Positions 1-8,561 of a stretch of DNA of 52,107 bases are shown here, in pieces (position 1 is the first letter of the stretch; the number at the start of each line of letters is the position of its first letter). This DNA is from an uncultured Prevotellaceae bacterium. Lineage in GTDB: Bacteria > Bacteroidota > Bacteroidia > Bacteroidales > Bacteroidaceae. The notes under the pieces were generated by a model. That model searched no databases. It saw nothing but the letters and a program-made list of their open reading frames with translations, and was not told where the DNA came from. Position numbers and translations under genes: made by a program. The stretch lies in assembly GCA_902776665.1 (NCBI GenBank), contig CACYQZ010000014.1:1-52107 (forward strand), in the 5' to 3' direction.

Positions 1-792
1 AAGCCCATCGCGCCGGAACCCGGTCAGTGCAGGGAACTGTCCGAGATTGCGCAGCAGCGCGGACGGAAGGTGGCTGTATGCCATGTGCTGCGCTATACGC
101 CCTTCTATCAGAAGATCAAGCAGGTCATTGACAACGGCATCATCGGCGATGTCGTGAACGTGCAGGCCATGGAGCAGGTGTGCTACTGGCACCAGGCCCA
201 TTCCTTCGTGCGCGGCAACTGGCGCAATGATGCCCTCTCCTCCTGCATGATCCTGCAGAAATGCTGCCATGACATGGACATCCTGCTCTGGCTCACCGGC
301 AAGCACTGCAAAGCGGTTTCCTCCTACGGCTCACTGACCCATTTCCGGAAGGACCAGGCACCGGAAGGCGCCGCCAGGCGCTGCGTGGACTGCACCGTCA
401 GCGACTGCCCCTACAACGCGGTCAAGTTCTATCTGAACCAGTTCGAGAAAGCCGGAGATGACTGGCCCCAGAACGTGGTTGCCTTTGAGCCCACCCGCGA
501 GAAGCTGATGGACGCGCTGAAGACCGGCCCATACGGCCGCTGTGTCTATGACTGCGACAACAATGTGGTGGACCATCAGGTCGTGAACCTGCTCCTAGAA
601 AACGGCGCCACGGTCAACTTCACCATGTGCGCCTTCACCGCCCACGGCGGAAGAACCATCCGGCTCATGGGCACGCGCGGCGAAATCTACGGCGAGCCCG
701 ACCTGACGCCGAACTTCTCGCAGGAGAAGCAGACCGGCATGCGCGGCGACCGTCGTGGCCGTGGCGACCGTAAGAGAAACAATAACCGTTAA
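1..792 (+). CDS. Gfo/Idh/MocA-family oxidoreductase fragment fused in frame to the rpsC tail (chimera)
   Basis: The frame is open from base 1, so the 5' end is missing. The first residues (KPIAPEPGQ) are the end of the EKP motif of NAD(P)-dependent Gfo/Idh/MocA oxidoreductases. The [15 protein letters not shown] and [15 protein letters not shown] stretches and the Cys cluster [15 protein letters not shown] fit a sugar or inositol dehydrogenase-like protein of the kind I associate with Firmicutes. After the [10 protein letters not shown] strand (about 670-696) the protein should continue with more oxidoreductase sequence. Instead it switches to [18 protein letters not shown] and a basic tail, which is the C-terminus of ribosomal protein S3. 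The first part is about 60% GC, above its neighbours. Substrate cannot be assigned. The fusion is probably an assembly artefact, not a functional protein. Confidence 0.75.
   Translation, partial: KPIAPEPGQCRELSEIAQQRGRKVAVCHVLRYTPFYQKIKQVIDNGIIGDVVNVQAMEQVCYWHQAHSFVRGNWRNDALSSCMILQKCCHDMDILLWLTGKHCKAVSSYGSLTHFRKDQAPEGAARRCVDCTVSDCPYNAVKFYLNQFEKAGDDWPQNVVAFEPTREKLMDALKTGPYGRCVYDCDNNVVDHQVVNLLLENGATVNFTMCAFTAHGGRTIRLMGTRGEIYGEPDLTPNFSQEKQTGMRGDRRGRGDRKRNNNR
679..792 (+). pseudogene. rpsC: 3' remnant of rpsC (ribosomal protein S3 C-terminal tail)
   Basis: The last 37 codons of the open frame ([15 protein letters not shown], then an Arg/Gly/Asn-rich tail) match the end of Bacteroidota S3, where a GEVYG-DL-PNF motif precedes a basic tail. 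Position agrees: rpsC is the gene expected directly upstream of rplP, and the 14-base spacing is normal for this operon. The other ~200 codons of S3 and the preceding S10-operon genes are absent because the sequence changes to an oxidoreductase around 679-696. An rpsC loss would be lethal, so an intact copy must exist elsewhere in the real genome. Confidence 0.8.
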
Positions 793-806
793 AAGAAGAA
801 GCTATC

Positions 807-1235
807 ATGTTACAGCCAAAAAGAGTAAGATATAGAAGACCGCAGGACGGACGTGGCAACAAAGGCAACGCCCACCGCGGAACGACGCTGGCTTTCGGCA
901 GCTTCGGCATCAAGACCCTTGACGCCAAGTGGATCGACAGCCGCCAGATTGAGGCCGCACGTGTCGCTATCAATCGTTACATGAACCGTGAAGGTCAGGT
1001 GTGGATTCGCATCTTCCCCGACAAGCCCATCACTCGCAAACCTGCAGACGTGCGTATGGGTAAGGGTAAAGGTGATCCAGCAGGATGGGTTGCCCCTGTC
1101 ACGCCGGGCCGTATCCTCTTTGAAGTAGAAGGCGTTCCTTTTGATGTCGCCAAGGAGGCCCTGCGCCTCGGTGCCCAGAAGCTGCCGGTTAAGACAAAGT
1201 TTGTAGTAAGACGTGATTACGATAAAAACGCTTAA
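807..1235 (+). CDS. rplP: 50S ribosomal protein L16
   Basis: L16 is a large-subunit protein near the peptidyl-transferase centre that helps position the acceptor arm of A-site tRNA. The 142 residues match the family's usual length. It starts [18 protein letters not shown] and carries the conserved core around [20 protein letters not shown] followed by [14 protein letters not shown]. It lies between the rpsC remnant and rpmC, the standard order, with only three bases before rpmC, so it is cotranscribed and probably translationally coupled. Confidence 0.98.
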   Translation: MLQPKRVRYRRPQDGRGNKGNAHRGTTLAFGSFGIKTLDAKWIDSRQIEAARVAINRYMNREGQVWIRIFPDKPITRKPADVRMGKGKGDPAGWVAPVTPGRILFEVEGVPFDVAKEALRLGAQKLPVKTKFVVRRDYDKNA

Positions 1236-1238
1236 GCC

Positions 1239-1433
1239 ATGAAGATGACAGAATTGAAAGAACTCGAACTGAAAGACTTGGTCGAGAAACTGGAGACGAC
1301 AGAGTTGAAGCTTCAGCAGCTGAAGTTGAACCACTCGATTGCTCCGCTTGAGAATCCATCACAGATTAAGGCCGTTCGTCGTGACATCGCGCGTATGAAG
1401 ACGGAACTTCGCCTCAGAGAACTTAACAAATAA
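1239..1433 (+). CDS. rpmC: 50S ribosomal protein L29
   Basis: L29 is a small helical hairpin protein near the polypeptide exit tunnel, where it contributes to the docking site for trigger factor and SRP. The 64-residue product has the expected Glu/Leu/Lys-rich two-helix pattern, with the conserved second helix around QIKAVRRDIARMKTELR. The first ATG (MKMTELKEL) is used here; the ATG two codons later is equally plausible. It sits between rplP and rpsQ in the normal operon order. Confidence 0.96.
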   Translation: MKMTELKELELKDLVEKLETTELKLQQLKLNHSIAPLENPSQIKAVRRDIARMKTELRLRELNK

Positions 1434-1445
1434 CAATGGTCCAAG

Positions 1446-1703
1446 ATGGAAACAAGAAATTTAAGAAAAACAAGACAGGGTGTCGTAGTTAGCAACAAGA
1501 TGGATAAAACCATTGTTATTGCCTCCAAGTTCAAGGAGAAGCACCCGATTTACGGTAAGTTTGTCCAAAAGACGAAAAAGTACCATGCGCATGACGAGAA
1601 GAATGAGTGCAACATCGGTGATACCGTGCTCATTATGGAAACTCGCCCCCTCTCGAAGACAAAGCGCTGGAGATTAGTACAAATCGTAGAAAAAGCTAAG
1701 TAA
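1446..1703 (+). CDS. rpsQ: 30S ribosomal protein S17
   Basis: S17 is a primary 16S rRNA-binding protein with an OB fold that organises the 5' domain of the small subunit. At 85 residues it has the family length and shows the hallmark segments [15 protein letters not shown] near the N-terminus, [19 protein letters not shown] in the centre, and [18 protein letters not shown] at the end. It is 12 bases after rpmC and three before rplN, consistent with operon expression. Confidence 0.98.
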   Translation: METRNLRKTRQGVVVSNKMDKTIVIASKFKEKHPIYGKFVQKTKKYHAHDEKNECNIGDTVLIMETRPLSKTKRWRLVQIVEKAK

Positions 1704-1706
1704 GTT

Positions 1707-2072
1707 ATGATACAGACAGAATCAAGACTCACAGTATGTGACAACAGCGGCGCCCGCGAGGCATTGTGCATCCGCGTGCTCGGTGGCACCCGCCGTCGTT
1801 ATGCAAGTGTAGGCGACGTCATCGTCGTTACCGTCAAGAATGCCGTCCCCACGAGCGACGTGAAGAAGGGCACCGTATCAAAAGCTTTGATTGTCCGCAC
1901 GAAGAAGGAAATTCGCCGCGCAGATGGCTCGTACATCCGCTTCGACGACAACGCCTGCGTGCTGCTGAACAATGCGGGCGAGCTCCGCGGAAGCCGTATC
2001 TTCGGCCCCGTGGCTCGCGAACTGCGTGCCGTCAATATGAAGGTCGTTTCGTTGGCCCCCGAGGTTCTTTAA
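1707..2072 (+). CDS. rplN: 50S ribosomal protein L14
   Basis: L14 binds 23S rRNA at the subunit interface, contributes to an intersubunit bridge, and is the docking site for silencing factor RsfS. The product is 121 residues, the usual length, starting [19 protein letters not shown], the family signature. It continues with the conserved [13 protein letters not shown] and ends with an AREL...[10 protein letters not shown] tail. The gene is tightly packed between rpsQ and rplX. Confidence 0.98.
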   Translation: MIQTESRLTVCDNSGAREALCIRVLGGTRRRYASVGDVIVVTVKNAVPTSDVKKGTVSKALIVRTKKEIRRADGSYIRFDDNACVLLNNAGELRGSRIFGPVARELRAVNMKVVSLAPEVL

Positions 2073-2093
2073 CATTTAAAAAAGTAAAGTAAG

Positions 2094-2411
2094 ATGAACA
2101 AGTTACACATCAGAAAGAACGATACGGTCTATGTCCTCGCCGGAGAAGACAAGGGCAAGACTGGTAAGGTGCTGAAGGTTCTGGTTTCGAAGAATCGTGC
2201 CATCGTGGAAGGTGTCAACATCGTTTCCAAGAGCGCGAAGCCGTCGGCCAAGAACCCCCAAGGAGGCATCGTGAAGCAGGAGGCTCCGATTCACATCTCG
2301 AACCTGAGCCTGATTGACCCAAAGAGTGGAAAGCCTACGCGCGTTGGCATCAAGCACGAAGGCAAGAACGTTATTCGTATCGCTAAAAAGTCAGGGGAGG
2401 AAATCAAGTAA
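2094..2411 (+). CDS. rplX: 50S ribosomal protein L24
   Basis: L24 is an early assembly initiator of the large subunit that sits at the tunnel exit. The 105-residue product opens with [17 protein letters not shown], then the KOW motif [13 protein letters not shown] (residues ~19-32), which is the RNA-binding signature. Its stop codon overlaps the rplE start by one base (TAATG), pointing to translational coupling with L5. Confidence 0.97.
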   Translation: MNKLHIRKNDTVYVLAGEDKGKTGKVLKVLVSKNRAIVEGVNIVSKSAKPSAKNPQGGIVKQEAPIHISNLSLIDPKSGKPTRVGIKHEGKNVIRIAKKSGEEIK

Positions 2412-2965
2412 TGGAAACAGCACAGTTAAAGAAAGTCTATAAGGAGCAGATTGCTCCCGCGCTTCAGAAGCAGTTCAACTATTCTTCGGCAATGCAGGTT
2501 CCTGTCTTGAAGAAGATTGTGATTAACCAAGGTCTCGGCGACGCCACTCAGGACAAGAAGATCATCGAGGTCGCCATGAACGAGATTACCGCCATCGCCG
2601 GTCAGAAGGCCGTCACGACGTACTCGAAGAAGGACATCGCCAACTTCAAGTTGCGTAAGAAAATGCCGATTGGCGTGATGGTGACGCTGCGCCGCGAGCG
2701 CATGTACGAGTTCCTCGAGAAGCTCGTTCGCATCGCCCTGCCCCGTATCCGCGACTTCAGAGGCATCGAGAGCAAGTTCGATGGTCACGGCAACTATACC
2801 TTAGGTATTCAGGAGCAGATCATCTTCCCCGAGATCAACCTCGACCAGATCGATCGCATCCAGGGTATGAACATCACCTTCGTGACCTCTGCCCGCACCG
2901 ACGAGGAGGGATTCGCCCTGCTCAAGGCCTTCGGTCTTCCTTTCAAAAACGCTAACAACGATTAA
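2411..2965 (+). CDS. rplE: 50S ribosomal protein L5
   Basis: L5 binds 5S rRNA and forms part of the central protuberance that contacts P-site tRNA. The 184 residues agree with the family. The conserved blocks are [12 protein letters not shown] near residue 35, the [29 protein letters not shown] region, and [27 protein letters not shown]. It shares one base with the end of rplX. In E. coli this part of the spc operon holds the S8 repression site; no equivalent is obvious here. Confidence 0.98.
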   Translation: METAQLKKVYKEQIAPALQKQFNYSSAMQVPVLKKIVINQGLGDATQDKKIIEVAMNEITAIAGQKAVTTYSKKDIANFKLRKKMPIGVMVTLRRERMYEFLEKLVRIALPRIRDFRGIESKFDGHGNYTLGIQEQIIFPEINLDQIDRIQGMNITFVTSARTDEEGFALLKAFGLPFKNANND

Positions 2966-2977
2966 GCTTAGAAGAAT

Positions 2978-3295
2978 ATGGCAAAAGAATCAATGAAAGC
3001 CCGCGAGGTGAAGCGCGCAAAGCTCGTCGCCCGCTATGCCGAGAAACGTGCCGCGTTGAAGAAAATCATCGCCACGGCCGATGTGAAAACGGAAGAGGGA
3101 GCACTGGCCGCCTATGAGGCTGCCCGCAAGCTGCAGAGCATTCCCAAGAATGCCAACCCCATCCGCCTGCACAACCGCTGCCTGATTACGGGTCGTCCGA
3201 AAGGCTACATGCGCCAGTTCGGACTGTCGCGTATCCAGTTCCGCGAGATGGCATCGGCAGGTCTGATTCCCGGAGTGAGGAAGGCAAGCTGGTAA
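2978..3295 (+). CDS. rpsN: 30S ribosomal protein S14 (zinc-independent form)
   Basis: S14 binds the 3' domain of 16S rRNA in the head of the small subunit. The 105-residue protein is the long C-minus type: in the conserved [21 protein letters not shown] block there is one cysteine where zinc-binding S14 has CxxC pairs, so no zinc ribbon can form. The end, [11 protein letters not shown], is the canonical C-terminus. It follows rplE by 12 bases and precedes rpsH by 66 bases, the longest spacer in this stretch, which contains a small hairpin. Confidence 0.97.
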   Translation: MAKESMKAREVKRAKLVARYAEKRAALKKIIATADVKTEEGALAAYEAARKLQSIPKNANPIRLHNRCLITGRPKGYMRQFGLSRIQFREMASAGLIPGVRKASW

Positions 3296-3325
3296 ACAGG
3301 GAGATACACTTTATTATTAATATTG

Positions 3326-3340
3326 TCGGGGGAGTCCCGA
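3326..3340 (+). promoter_or_regulatory. hairpin in the rpsN-rpsH spacer
   Basis: The spacer holds a perfect 5-bp stem TCGGG / CCCGA with loop GGAGT, extended by AT pairs on both sides. It lies about 20 bases before the rpsH start in an operon where other spacers are shorter. It could be an autoregulatory or processing site for the spc operon, or chance. No U-tract follows, so it is not an intrinsic terminator. Confidence 0.3.
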
Positions 3341-3361
3341 TTAATTAAACATCAATTTATT

Positions 3362-3757
3362 ATGACAGATCCAATAGCAGATTATCTGACCAGGCTCAGA
3401 AACGCGATCATGGCTCATCACCGTGTCGTGGAGATTCCTGCGTCGAACTTGAAGAAGGAGATCACGAAAATCCTCTTCGAGAAGGGCTACATCCTGAACT
3501 ATCAGTTCATCGAGGACGGCCCGCAGGGTACGATCAAGGTCGCCTTGAAGTACGATCCTGCCACAAGAAGCAGCGCTATCAAGCATTTGAAGCGCGTGTC
3601 GAGACCAGGCCTTCGCCGGTACACTGGTTACAAAGACATGCCGAGAGTTATTAACGGACTGGGTATCGCAATCTTATCCACGTCTCAAGGTGTCATGACG
3701 AACAAGGAGGCCGCCGAACTGAAGATTGGCGGTGAAGTCCTTTGCTACGTTTATTAA
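3362..3757 (+). CDS. rpsH: 30S ribosomal protein S8
   Basis: S8 is a primary binder of the 16S rRNA central domain and, in many bacteria, the autogenous repressor of the spc operon. The start is placed at ATG 3362, giving MTDPIADYLTRLRNAIMA, which is exactly the family N-terminus; an upstream in-frame GTG at 3323 would add 13 unrelated residues. The product is 131 residues and ends with the conserved GIAILSTSQGVMTNKEA and GEVLCYVY segments. Confidence 0.97.
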   Translation: MTDPIADYLTRLRNAIMAHHRVVEIPASNLKKEITKILFEKGYILNYQFIEDGPQGTIKVALKYDPATRSSAIKHLKRVSRPGLRRYTGYKDMPRVINGLGIAILSTSQGVMTNKEAAELKIGGEVLCYVY

Positions 3758-3772
3758 TGGGAGGGCCTGAAT

Positions 3773-4342
3773 ATGTCAAGAATAGGAAAATTGCCAATTA
3801 GCGTTCCCGCAGGCGTTACCGTGGACCAGAACAAGGACGGCATGGTCGTCGTGAAAGGTCCGAAAGGAGAGCTCTCGCAGAAGGTTGACCGTTCCATCAA
3901 GATGAACATGGAAGACGGTCACATCACGTTTGAGATTGACGAGAAAAGTCCCGTCAGCCAGAAGCAGAAGCAGGCCTTCCACGGTCTGTATCGTGCGCTG
4001 ATCAACAACATGGTTGTCGGCGTGAGCGAAGGCTACAAGAAGGAGATGGAGCTGGTCGGTGTCGGCTACCGCGTCTCGAACCAGGGCAACATCATCGAGT
4101 TGTCGCTTGGCTACACGCACCCGATTTTCATCCAGCTTCCGAAGGAAGTGAAAGTAGAGACCAAGACAGAACGTAACCAGAACCCGCAGATTATTCTGGA
4201 GTCGTGCGACAAGCAACTGCTTGGTCTGATTTGTGCAAAGATTCGTTCTTTCCGTATGCCTGAGCCTTACAAAGGAAAGGGTATCTTGTTCAAGGGCGAG
4301 GTGATCCGTCGCAAGTCGGGTAAGTCAGCCGCCGCTAAGTAA
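3773..4342 (+). CDS. rplF: 50S ribosomal protein L6
   Basis: L6 is located at the base of the L7/L12 stalk near the sarcin-ricin loop and the elongation-factor binding site. The 189-residue product starts MSRIGKLPISVPAGV and has the expected duplicated fold. The C-terminal signature PEPYKGKGILFKGEVIRRKSGKSA is the 23S rRNA-binding segment. It is 15 bases after rpsH. Confidence 0.98.
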   Translation: MSRIGKLPISVPAGVTVDQNKDGMVVVKGPKGELSQKVDRSIKMNMEDGHITFEIDEKSPVSQKQKQAFHGLYRALINNMVVGVSEGYKKEMELVGVGYRVSNQGNIIELSLGYTHPIFIQLPKEVKVETKTERNQNPQIILESCDKQLLGLICAKIRSFRMPEPYKGKGILFKGEVIRRKSGKSAAAK

Positions 4343-4378
4343 TCTTTTAAAAGTAAAAAGTAAAAAAGTAAAGAGATT

Positions 4379-4723
4379 ATGACAACAAAGAAAGTAGAAA
4401 GACGAATCAAAATCAAATATAGAATTCGTAAGAGTGTGAACGGAACCGCAGAGCGTCCGCGCCTGAGCGTCTTCCGTAGCAACAAGCAGATTTACGCACA
4501 GATTATTAACGATTTGACCGGTCAGACCCTGGCCGCCGCCTCTTCGCTCGGACTCGAGAAGATGCCGAAGAAGGAGCAGGCAGCAAAGGTCGGCGAGATG
4601 GTTGCTGAGAAGGCACAGGCTGCTGGAATCACCTCCGTCGTATTCGACCGCAACGGCTATCTCTATCATGGCCGCGTGAAGGAACTGGCAGATGGAGCCC
4701 GCAAGGGAGGTCTTAACTTTTAA
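4379..4723 (+). CDS. rplR: 50S ribosomal protein L18
   Basis: L18 binds 5S rRNA with L5 in the central protuberance. The 114-residue product has the basic N-terminus [36 protein letters not shown] and the conserved ending [21 protein letters not shown]. The spacer before it contains near-tandem AAAAGT units, a low-complexity spacer type common in this phylum. Confidence 0.98.
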   Translation: MTTKKVERRIKIKYRIRKSVNGTAERPRLSVFRSNKQIYAQIINDLTGQTLAAASSLGLEKMPKKEQAAKVGEMVAEKAQAAGITSVVFDRNGYLYHGRVKELADGARKGGLNF

Positions 4724-4734
4724 ACGATACGATT

Positions 4735-5247
4735 ATGGCAATGAACAGAGTAAGAATAAACAGTGACGTTGAGTTGAAAGACCGTCTGGTAGCCATCAAC
4801 CGTGTAACGAAAGTGACGAAGGGCGGCCGCACCTTCACATTCGCTGCCATCGTCGTTGTCGGCGACGGCAAGGGCGTGATTGGCTGGGGCCTCGGCAAGG
4901 CCGGTGAAGTGCAGGCAGCCATCGCCAAGGGCGTTGAGTCTGCCAAGAAGAACTTGGTGAAGGTTCCCGTGTTGAAGGGAACGATTCCCCACGAGATTGA
5001 ATGTGCCTTCGGTGGCGCACAGGTGCTTCTGAAGCCCGCCGCAGCCGGTACCGGAGTCAAGGCCGGTGGTGCTATGCGTGCCGTGCTTGAGAGCGTCGGC
5101 ATCACCGACGTGATTGCCAAGTCGAAGGGCTCGTCGAACCCTCACAACCTTGTGAAGGCTACGATCAAGGCCCTGACGGAAGTGCGCGACGCCTACATGG
5201 TCGCTGCCGACCGCGGCATCAGTGTCAGCAAAGTGTTTAACGGATAA
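4735..5247 (+). CDS. rpsE: 30S ribosomal protein S5
   Basis: S5 helps form the mRNA entry channel and affects decoding fidelity. The 170 residues include the double-stranded RNA-binding-like domain with [20 protein letters not shown] and [14 protein letters not shown], then the C-terminal domain with [25 protein letters not shown] and [16 protein letters not shown]. It starts 11 bases after rplR. The ATG at 4741 is an alternative start. Confidence 0.98.
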   Translation: MAMNRVRINSDVELKDRLVAINRVTKVTKGGRTFTFAAIVVVGDGKGVIGWGLGKAGEVQAAIAKGVESAKKNLVKVPVLKGTIPHEIECAFGGAQVLLKPAAAGTGVKAGGAMRAVLESVGITDVIAKSKGSSNPHNLVKATIKALTEVRDAYMVAADRGISVSKVFNG

Positions 5248-5264
5248 AATAAGGAGAAATTCAA

Positions 5265-5441
5265 ATGGCAACAATTAAAGTAAAGCAGATTCGGAGTAAA
5301 ATCGGCCATCCGATTGACCAGAAGCGCACGCTTGCTGCGCTCGGACTTCACAAGATCTCACAAGTTGTTGAGGTTGAGGATAACCCCTGTGTCCGTGGCA
5401 TGATTCGCAAGGTTCATCATCTGGTGACCGTCGTAGAGTAA
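5265..5441 (+). CDS. rpmD: 50S ribosomal protein L30
   Basis: This short gene encodes 58 residues beginning MATIKVKQIRSKIG, with the L30 signature QKRTLAALGLHKI and a terminal MIRKVHHLVTVVE. L30 is a small peripheral large-subunit protein. It lies 17 bases after rpsE and before rplO, its normal position. It is easy to miss because it is under 60 codons. Confidence 0.97.
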   Translation: MATIKVKQIRSKIGHPIDQKRTLAALGLHKISQVVEVEDNPCVRGMIRKVHHLVTVVE

Positions 5442-5483
5442 TAGTTTTTGAACAAGTACGAAATCTTAAAACAAGAACAGTTT

Positions 5484-5933
5484 ATGAAATTACATAATTT
5501 GAAACCCGCAGCCGGTTCAACCCACTCGCGCCGTCGCATCGGCCGTGGTCCCGGTTCTGGACTCGGCGGTACTTCGACCCGTGGTCACAAGGGTGCCAAG
5601 GCTCGTTCCGGTTACTCGAAGAAGATTGGCTTCGAGGGTGGTCAGATGCCGTTGCAGCGTCGCCTCCCGAAGTTCGGCTTCAAGAACATTAACCACAAGG
5701 AATATTTCGCCGTCAATCTCTCGACCCTGCAGCGCCTGGCCGAGGAGAAGAACCTCACTAAGATTGGTCTGGCAGAGCTCCGTGCAGCCGGAATCGTCAA
5801 GGGCAAGAACACGCTCGTGAAGATTCTCGCCAAGGGCGAACTCAAGGCCGCTCTCGAGGTCGAAGCCAATGCATTCTCAAAGACTGCCGAGGAAGCAATC
5901 AAGGCAGTTGGTGGTAACACAACAATTATCTAA
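5484..5933 (+). CDS. rplO: 50S ribosomal protein L15
   Basis: L15 is a late-assembly protein that threads a long basic N-terminal arm into the 23S rRNA. The start is set at ATG 5484 (MKLHNLKPAAGSTHSRRRIGRG), the family N-terminus; an in-frame upstream TTG at 5448 would add 12 non-conserved residues. The 149-residue protein has the Gly/Arg-rich arm GPGSGLGGTSTRGHKG and the QMPLQRRLPKFGFKN motif. Confidence 0.97.
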   Translation: MKLHNLKPAAGSTHSRRRIGRGPGSGLGGTSTRGHKGAKARSGYSKKIGFEGGQMPLQRRLPKFGFKNINHKEYFAVNLSTLQRLAEEKNLTKIGLAELRAAGIVKGKNTLVKILAKGELKAALEVEANAFSKTAEEAIKAVGGNTTII

Positions 5934-5941
5934 GGAAAAAG

Positions 5942-7279
5942 ATGAAGAAGTTTATAGAGTATCTGAAGAACTGTTGGAAGGTGGAGGACTTGCGCCAGCG
6001 AATCCTCATCACACTTCTGTTCGTGGCCATCTACCGCTTCGGTTCGTTTGTGGTCCTTCCTGGTATCGACCGCAATAGCCTGAGCAATCTGGCCTCGCAG
6101 ACCGAGGGCGGACTGATGTCGCTGCTCGACATGTTCTCCGGAGGAGCTTTTTCCCAGGCATCGATTTTTGCACTGGGAATCATGCCCTACATCTCAGCTT
6201 CCATCGTGATGCAGCTCCTTGCCGTCGCCGTGCCTTATTTCCAAAAGATGCAGCGCGAAGGAGAAAGCGGACGCAAGAAAATCAGCATGTACACCCGTTA
6301 TCTGACGGTTGCCATCCTGCTGTTTCAAGCTCCGTCTTATCTGCTGAACCTGAAGATGCAGGCCAGTCAAGCTCTTTCGACGGGCGTTTCGTGGACCGCG
6401 TTCATGTTCCCCGCAACGATTATCCTCGCCGCAGGCAGTATGTTCATCCTTTGGTTGGGTGAGCGCATCACCGACAAGGGTATCGGTAACGGTGTGTCGA
6501 TGATCATTATGATTGGTATCATCGCCCGCTTCCCCCAGTCGCTGGGTGAAGAACTCAGGTCGCGCTTCCAAGCACTGACCGGCGGTGGTTTGATCATGAT
6601 TATCGTTGAGTTGCTCTTGCTGTTCGCCGTGATTTGCGCAGCCATTCTGCTCACGCAGGGTGTTCGCAAAGTGCCCGTACAGTATGCCAAGCGCGTTGTC
6701 GGCAATCGCCAGATTGGTGGTGCCCGCCAGTACATCCCCCTGAAGCTGTTCGCAGCCAATGTGATGCCGATTATCTTTGCCCAGGCATTGATGTTCATTC
6801 CGCTCGCATTCGTGCGCTACCAGTCGGAAGGTTCGAGTTGGGTTGTTCGCTCGCTGCTCAACACCGACAGCCTGCTGTATAACATCGTCTATGTGATTCT
6901 CATCATCGCTTTCACGTATTTCTACACAGCCATCACGATGAATCCCACGCAGATGGCTGAGGATATGAAGCGAAACAATGGTTTCATCCCCGGTGTGAAG
7001 CCCGGAAAGGACACCGCCGACTACATCGACACGATTCTGTCGCGCCTGACCCTGCCCGGTTCGCTGTTCATCGCGTTCATCGCAGTGCTGCCCGCCATCG
7101 CCCGCCTGTTCAACGTACAGCAGGGCTTCGCGCAGTTCTTCGGTGGAACCTCGCTCTTGATTCTTGTAGGTGTCGTTGTCGATACCCTTCAGCAGATTGA
7201 GAGCCACCTGATGATGCGTCACTACGACGGTCTTCTGAACTCGGGACACACACGTAGCGGAGCCGCCTCTGCCTATTGA
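5942..7279 (+). CDS. secY: Protein translocase subunit SecY
   Basis: SecY is the channel-forming subunit of the Sec translocon in the inner membrane, exporting unfolded proteins and inserting membrane proteins with SecE, SecG and SecA. The 445 residues match the family. About ten hydrophobic segments are visible. Signatures include FVVLPGIDRN after the first helix, GGAFSQASIFALGIMPYISASI for the plug and second helix region, and TQMAEDMKRNNGFIPGVKPG in a late cytosolic loop. It lies eight bases after rplO and is followed directly by map. Confidence 0.98.
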   Translation: MKKFIEYLKNCWKVEDLRQRILITLLFVAIYRFGSFVVLPGIDRNSLSNLASQTEGGLMSLLDMFSGGAFSQASIFALGIMPYISASIVMQLLAVAVPYFQKMQREGESGRKKISMYTRYLTVAILLFQAPSYLLNLKMQASQALSTGVSWTAFMFPATIILAAGSMFILWLGERITDKGIGNGVSMIIMIGIIARFPQSLGEELRSRFQALTGGGLIMIIVELLLLFAVICAAILLTQGVRKVPVQYAKRVVGNRQIGGARQYIPLKLFAANVMPIIFAQALMFIPLAFVRYQSEGSSWVVRSLLNTDSLLYNIVYVILIIAFTYFYTAITMNPTQMAEDMKRNNGFIPGVKPGKDTADYIDTILSRLTLPGSLFIAFIAVLPAIARLFNVQQGFAQFFGGTSLLILVGVVVDTLQQIESHLMMRHYDGLLNSGHTRSGAASAY

Positions 7280-7294
7280 TGACGTGTTCAAGGA

Positions 7295-8083
7295 ATGGAA
7301 ATTTTCCTGAAGACTGAAGATGAGATAGAGCTGATGCGCCGTGCGAACCAACTCGTTGGCAAGACACTCGGCGAATTGGCCAAGCATATCAAGCCCGGTG
7401 TGACAACCGCAGCGCTCGACAAGATTGCGGAAGCGTTCATCCACGACCACGGAGCCACTCCGACGTTCAAGAACTTTCCGAATCCCTACGGCGCACCGTT
7501 CCCAGCCAGCATCTGCACCTCGGTCAACGATGTGGTGGTGCACGGCATACCCAGCAACAAAACCGTTTTGAGAGAGGGCGACATTATCTCCATCGATTGT
7601 GGAACCCTTCTCAACGGTTACAACGGCGACTCGAGCTACACCTTTCCCGTCGGGGAAGTCAGCGAAGAAGTCGGCCAACTGCTCAAGACGACCAAAGAAG
7701 CACTCTTCAAAGGCATTGAGCAGGCCGTTGCAGGGAAACATGTCGGCGACATCGGAGCCGCCGTGCAGGAATACTGCGAAGCGAAAGGCTACGGCGTCGT
7801 GCGCGAAGTAACAGGGCACGGCATCGGTCGGAAGATGCACGAAGACCCGCCCGTACCGAACTACGGTAGAAAGGGCAGCGGTGAACTGCTGAGAAACAGC
7901 ATGTGCCTTGCCATCGAGCCGATGATTACGATGGGAACCTCGCGAATCTGGCTCGCTCCCGACCGCTGGGCCATCCGCACCCGCGACCAAAAACCAGCAG
8001 CCCATTACGAACTGTCGGTGGTGGTGCGCCGCGGAAAGGCCGAAATTCTATCCTCATTCGACGAAATAGAAAATCCATCATAA
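7295..8083 (+). CDS. map: Type I methionine aminopeptidase
   Basis: Map removes the initiator methionine from nascent proteins in the cytosol using a dinuclear metal centre. The 262-residue protein has all five expected metal ligands: two Asp in DIISIDCGTLLNGYNGDSSYTF, His in TGHGIGRKMHEDPPVPNYG, Glu in AIEPMITMG, and a C-terminal Glu in PAAHYELSVVV. The last motif is usually E-H-T after the aromatic residue and here reads E-L-S, which is unusual, but the ligand Glu is kept. Location between secY and infA is normal for Bacteroidales. Confidence 0.96.
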   Translation: MEIFLKTEDEIELMRRANQLVGKTLGELAKHIKPGVTTAALDKIAEAFIHDHGATPTFKNFPNPYGAPFPASICTSVNDVVVHGIPSNKTVLREGDIISIDCGTLLNGYNGDSSYTFPVGEVSEEVGQLLKTTKEALFKGIEQAVAGKHVGDIGAAVQEYCEAKGYGVVREVTGHGIGRKMHEDPPVPNYGRKGSGELLRNSMCLAIEPMITMGTSRIWLAPDRWAIRTRDQKPAAHYELSVVVRRGKAEILSSFDEIENPS

Positions 8084-8104
8084 AGAGAAGAGAACAAGAC
8101 AATT

Positions 8105-8323
8105 ATGGCAAAGCAATCCGCTATCGAACAAGACGGTACGATTCTCGAATCGCTGTCGAACGCAATGTTCCGCGTCGAACTTGAGAACGGTGTGCAAATC
8201 ATCGCCCACATCTCAGGCAAGATGAGAATGCACTATATCAAAATCCTGCCCGGAGACAAGGTGAAGGTCGAAATGAGCCCTTACGACCTGACGAAAGGCA
8301 GAATCGTGTTCAGATACAAATAA
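8105..8323 (+). CDS. infA: Translation initiation factor IF-1
   Basis: IF-1 binds the ribosomal A site during initiation and assists IF-2 and IF-3. The 72-residue OB-fold protein starts [22 protein letters not shown] and includes the signature [28 protein letters not shown]. It lies between map and rpmJ in the operon, with 21 bases to map. Confidence 0.98.
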   Translation: MAKQSAIEQDGTILESLSNAMFRVELENGVQIIAHISGKMRMHYIKILPGDKVKVEMSPYDLTKGRIVFRYK

Positions 8324-8335
8324 TTTTGAGAAAAT

Positions 8336-8452
8336 ATGAAGACAAGAGCATCAATCAAGAAGCGCAACGACGATTGCAAAATCGTCCGCCGCAAGGGTCG
8401 TCTGTTTATGATCAACAAGAAGAACCCGAAGTTCAAAACCCGTCAGGGTTAA
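8336..8452 (+). CDS. rpmJ: 50S ribosomal protein L36 (zinc-free form)
   Basis: A 38-codon gene reading [20 protein letters not shown] followed by [19 protein letters not shown]36 is the smallest ribosomal protein and binds 23S rRNA late in assembly. The CxxC...C...H zinc ligands of the C-plus form are absent; only one Cys remains. A longer overlapping frame in this place has no similarity to anything and is a shadow. The gene is 12 bases after infA. Confidence 0.96.
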   Translation: MKTRASIKKRNDDCKIVRRKGRLFMINKKNPKFKTRQG

Positions 8453-8495
8453 TGTTAAAAATGCATAAAACGGCAGAAAATTGCGAATTTATTCG

Positions 8496-8503
8496 TAACT
8501 TTG
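8496..8503 (+). promoter_or_regulatory. TAnnTTTG promoter box before rpsM
   Basis: The 109-base spacer between rpmJ and rpsM, long for this operon, contains TAACTTTG followed by GC, matching the Bacteroidota -7 consensus TAnnTTTG. No good TTTG lies 19-21 bases upstream, so it may be a weak internal promoter for the rpsM-rplQ segment. Confidence 0.45.
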
Positions 8504-8561
8504 CACGCTTTTAGCAAAAAATCGATTTTAACTAATTATTTTATTAACAAAATTTTAACAA

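Noticed and set aside
8326-8514. 62-codon frame overlapping rpmJ
   Set aside because: It is out of frame with L36, whose 38-codon sequence is clearly recognisable at 8336-8452.
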